17,640 nucleotides of DNA from Sulfuritalea sp. (GTDB lineage Bacteria > Pseudomonadota > Gammaproteobacteria > Burkholderiales > Rhodocyclaceae). Below the pieces are notes generated by a model. The model did not search any database. It was not told the DNA's origin and was given only the letters and a program-made list of their open reading frames with translations. The translations under genes and the position numbers were made by a program. Positions 15,210 to 17,640 of the stretch are shown piece by piece. Position 1 is the first letter of the stretch; every line of letters starts with the position of its first letter. The stretch spans positions 1 through 17,640 of the forward strand of contig JAIPCS010000047.1 in assembly GCA_021738105.1 (NCBI GenBank). The letters are read 5' to 3'.

Positions 15210-16198
15210 ACGTACTCTGGCTTCAATCGGGTGGTTGCGGCGGCTGCACCTTGTCATGGTTGGGGAGCAATCACGGCTCACTGTTTCGTGAACTGACCGA
15301 TGAAGGTATTGAACTCCTGTGGCACCCGAGCCTGTCCGAAACGGGCGTGGATGAGGCGCGCGAGTTGATCGAGCGCTGTGCCGATGGACGCACCGCAGTC
15401 GACATTCTGTGCATCGAGGGCTCGCTGCTGCGCGGACCGCAGGGCACAGGTGGCTTCCATCGCTTTGGCGGTGGAGCGCTGCCGATGATCGATCGAGTGC
15501 GAAACATTGCGGCGCGAGCGCGTCATGTCGTTGCCATCGGCAGTTGTTCGGCCTGGGGCGGTATTACCGCCGCCGGCATCAATCCGACCGACGCCTGCGG
15601 CCTGCAATACGACGGCGAAGCCTCCGGCGGCTTGCTCGGGCCGGACTTTCAGGATACTGACGGCTTACCGGTCGTCAATGTGGCGGGCTGTCCGCCCCAT
15701 CCCGACTGGATTACCGAAACGCTGATGGCGTTGGCACGTGGCAGTCTCACCGCAGAACAGCTCGACGATTTTGGCCGGCCGCGCTTTTTTGCCGATCAAC
15801 TGGTGCATCACGGTTGCACGCGCAATGAATATTACGAATTCAAGGCCAGTGCCGAAAAGCCTTCGGATCAGGGCTGCCTGATGGAGAATCTGGGTTGCAA
15901 GGGCACCCAGGCGCATGCCGATTGCAACCAGCGCCTGTGGAACGGCGAGGGCTCCTGCTTGCGTGGCGGCTACGCTTGCATCAGTTGTACCGATCCTGGC
16001 TTTGAAGAACCGGGTCACGCCTTTGAGACCACGCCCAAGGTCGCCGGGATTCCGATCGGTTTGCCCACTGACATGCCCAAAGCCTGGTTCATCGCGTTGG
16101 CGGCGTTGTCAAAGTCGGCAACGCCGGAACGCGTGCGTGAAAACGCCACCGCCGATCACCCTGTGCGCGCACCCACCGTCAAGCGCAGCAAGCGATGA
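15206..16198 (+). CDS. hoxB: Regulatory (H2-sensing) hydrogenase small subunit HoxB (HupU)
   Basis: Fe-S subunit of the cytoplasmic H2 sensor. It has 330 residues and, unlike HoxK-type subunits, begins directly with MNVLWLQSGGCGGC, without a twin-arginine signal peptide, so it stays in the cytoplasm. Cysteine motifs for three clusters are seen: C11/C14, GSCSAWGG and AGCPPHPDW for the proximal one; HGCTRNEYYEF, GCLMENLGCKG and ADCNQRLWN, then GSCLRGGYACISCTDPGF for the others. It passes electrons within the sensor and, in Cupriavidus, contacts the kinase HoxJ through a C-terminal extension; a basic tail of about 30 residues is present here. It overlaps hoxA and hoxC by 4 bp each (ATGA), so the three are translationally coupled. 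Confidence 0.96.
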   Translation: MNVLWLQSGGCGGCTLSWLGSNHGSLFRELTDEGIELLWHPSLSETGVDEARELIERCADGRTAVDILCIEGSLLRGPQGTGGFHRFGGGALPMIDRVRNIAARARHVVAIGSCSAWGGITAAGINPTDACGLQYDGEASGGLLGPDFQDTDGLPVVNVAGCPPHPDWITETLMALARGSLTAEQLDDFGRPRFFADQLVHHGCTRNEYYEFKASAEKPSDQGCLMENLGCKGTQAHADCNQRLWNGEGSCLRGGYACISCTDPGFEEPGHAFETTPKVAGIPIGLPTDMPKAWFIALAALSKSATPERVRENATADHPVRAPTVKRSKR

Positions 16199-17640
16199 AC
16201 GCGCGTCGCGTTGTCGGCCCCTTCAATCGCGTTGAGGGCGATCTTGAAATATCGCTCGACATCGCCGACGGCCGCATTGCGGCGGCCTATGTCAATTCAC
16301 CTATGTATCGGGGCTTCGAACAAATTCTGCAGGGCAAACTGCCGGCCGACGCGCTGGTGCTGGTGCCGCGCATCTGCGGCATCTGTTCTGTTGCGCAGTC
16401 CGCTGCCTCTGCACTGGCACTGGCCGACGCGGCCGGCATCGAGCCGCCACCGAACGGCCGGCTGGCTGCCAACCTGACATTGGCCACGGAAAACCTGGCC
16501 GATCATCTGACGCATTTTTATCTGTTCTTCATGCCCGATTTTGCGCGCGCCGACTATGCAGGTCGACCCTGGCATGCCTCTGCGGTGGAACGTTTTCGCG
16601 CCACCATAGGCAGCGCACCCAACCAGATGTTGCCGGCGCGCGCGCACTTCATGCAGATGATGGGCCTGCTCGCCGGCAAATGGCCGCATACCCTGGCCGT
16701 GCAACCCGGCGGCTCGACGCGGCCGCTGCAAAGTTCGGAGATATTTCGGCTGCATCGCCTGCTGCGTGAGTTTCGTGTATTTCTGGAAACCGTGAGCTTC
16801 GGCGCAAGGCTGGAAGAACTCGCCGCGATCGGCAGCCGCGCCGAGCTTGACGCCTGGCGGGCGCAACCCGGTGGCGGCGACCTGCGCAGCTTTCTCGACA
16901 TCGCTGAGGATCTTGATCTGTGGCATCTCGGGCGCAGTACGGACCGCTTCATGAGCTACGGCTGCTATCAGGAAGAGGGGGGGCGACTGTTTTCCGCCGG
17001 TCTTTGGCACGGGGGCGTGGTCGCTTTTGATACCACCCTGATCAACGAAGACACCACCCACGCCTGGTACGCCGCCGCAGGGCTGCCACAGCATCCGGCG
17101 AGCGGCAGCACGCTGCCGGTGGCGGAAAAGCCGGGTGCCTATTCGTGGTGCAAGGCGCCGCGACTGAATGGACAGGTGGTCGAGACCGGCGCGTTGGCGC
17201 GACAGGTAGTTGCGGGACATCCGCTGGCGCGGGACATGATTGAAGGCGAGGGCGCCAGCGTTGCCGCTCGCGTTGTTGCACGTTTGCTGGAACTGGCGGT
17301 AGTGCTGCCGGCGATGGAGCGTTGGCTGAAAGAGCTGAGGCCGGGCGAGCCCTGGTGTATCTCTGCACAGGCGGCCGATGAAACCTCTGGCGTCGGCCTC
17401 ATCGAGGCCGCACGTGGCTCCTTGGGGCACTGGATTACGGTGCGCCGTGGCCGTATCCACAATTACCAGATCATCGCCCCGACCACCTGGAACTTCTCGC
17501 CGCGCGATTCAAACGGACAACCCGGCGCGCTGGAACAGGCACTGGCGAACTTGCCCGCCAGTGCCAGTGATCCCTTGCCGGCAAGCATCCATCACGTGGT
17601 GCGCAGCTTCGATCCGTGCATGGTGTGTACGGTGCATTGA
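16195..17640 (+). CDS. hoxC: Regulatory (H2-sensing) hydrogenase large subunit HoxC (HupV)
   Basis: Ni-Fe subunit of the H2 sensor, complete at 481 residues. Nickel ligands are C61 and C64 (RICGIC) and the two cysteines of DPCMVCTVH. The protein ends at that His, with no C-terminal peptide, so it needs no endopeptidase; this is a mark of regulatory hydrogenases. Residues I63 (CGIC) and F111 (HFYLFF) stand where HoxG has Val and Leu. In Cupriavidus the equivalent I62 and F110 narrow the gas channel and make the sensor insensitive to oxygen. The N-terminal motif is NRVEGD in place of RIEGH, as expected for this class. The stop codon is the last codon in the window; hoxJ would be expected next. 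Confidence 0.96.
   Translation: MNARRVVGPFNRVEGDLEISLDIADGRIAAAYVNSPMYRGFEQILQGKLPADALVLVPRICGICSVAQSAASALALADAAGIEPPPNGRLAANLTLATENLADHLTHFYLFFMPDFARADYAGRPWHASAVERFRATIGSAPNQMLPARAHFMQMMGLLAGKWPHTLAVQPGGSTRPLQSSEIFRLHRLLREFRVFLETVSFGARLEELAAIGSRAELDAWRAQPGGGDLRSFLDIAEDLDLWHLGRSTDRFMSYGCYQEEGGRLFSAGLWHGGVVAFDTTLINEDTTHAWYAAAGLPQHPASGSTLPVAEKPGAYSWCKAPRLNGQVVETGALARQVVAGHPLARDMIEGEGASVAARVVARLLELAVVLPAMERWLKELRPGEPWCISAQAADETSGVGLIEAARGSLGHWITVRRGRIHNYQIIAPTTWNFSPRDSNGQPGALEQALANLPASASDPLPASIHHVVRSFDPCMVCTVH

Noticed and set aside
16297..17460. 387-codon minus-strand open frame within hoxC
   Set aside because: Antisense shadow of a gene with all expected hydrogenase motifs.

Overview
All genes lie on the plus strand and are packed head to tail, with gaps of 0-30 nt or overlaps of 1-11 nt except at three places. 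The window is a large uptake [NiFe]-hydrogenase cluster of the hox/hup type. Gene order and protein sequences most resemble the membrane-bound hydrogenase (MBH) and regulatory hydrogenase (RH) region known from Cupriavidus (Ralstonia) and related hup clusters. The high GC content, the NtrC-type HoxA and the presence of hypX suggest an aerobic or microaerobic H2-oxidising proteobacterium, most likely a betaproteobacterium. That assignment is from memory of the families, not from a search.

Layout. Bases 1-110 are a structured, GC-rich intergenic leader; the small-subunit gene hoxK is expected just upstream, outside the window. Next comes the structural and specific-maturation block: hoxG (large subunit), hoxZ (cytochrome b), hoxM (endopeptidase), hoxL, hoxO, hoxQ, hoxR (rubredoxin) and hoxT. 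The general Ni-Fe(CN)2CO cofactor block follows: hypA, hypB, hypF, hypC, hypD, hypE and hypX. The last block is regulatory: hoxA (sigma-54 activator), hoxB and hoxC (H2-sensing hydrogenase). hoxC ends with its stop codon at the last base. The histidine kinase hoxJ, if present, would lie beyond the window.

How it works. HypF and HypE make the cyanide ligands from carbamoyl phosphate. HypC and HypD assemble Fe(CN)2CO, HypX supplies CO from formyl-tetrahydrofolate under air, and HypA and HypB insert nickel. HoxL, HoxO, HoxQ, HoxR and HoxT assist MBH-specific assembly under oxygen. HoxM trims 15 residues from HoxG, and HoxZ anchors the enzyme and passes electrons to quinone. HoxB/HoxC sense H2 and signal to HoxA.

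No wholly new system is visible. The notable points are these. (1) There is no hoxV/hupK gene between hoxT and hypA. (2) A dispersed palindrome sits exactly at the hypD/hypE junction, where it either separates the genes or adds 33 residues to HypE. (3) The hypA-hypB gap carries a very strong G-quadruplex motif attached to a GC palindrome, and a related element in the opposite orientation sits in the leader of hoxG. (4) A terminator-like hairpin with a competing stem lies inside the 3' end of hoxT. (5) A 9-codon ORF bridges hypX and hoxA. No stretch over 300 bases lacks a gene.
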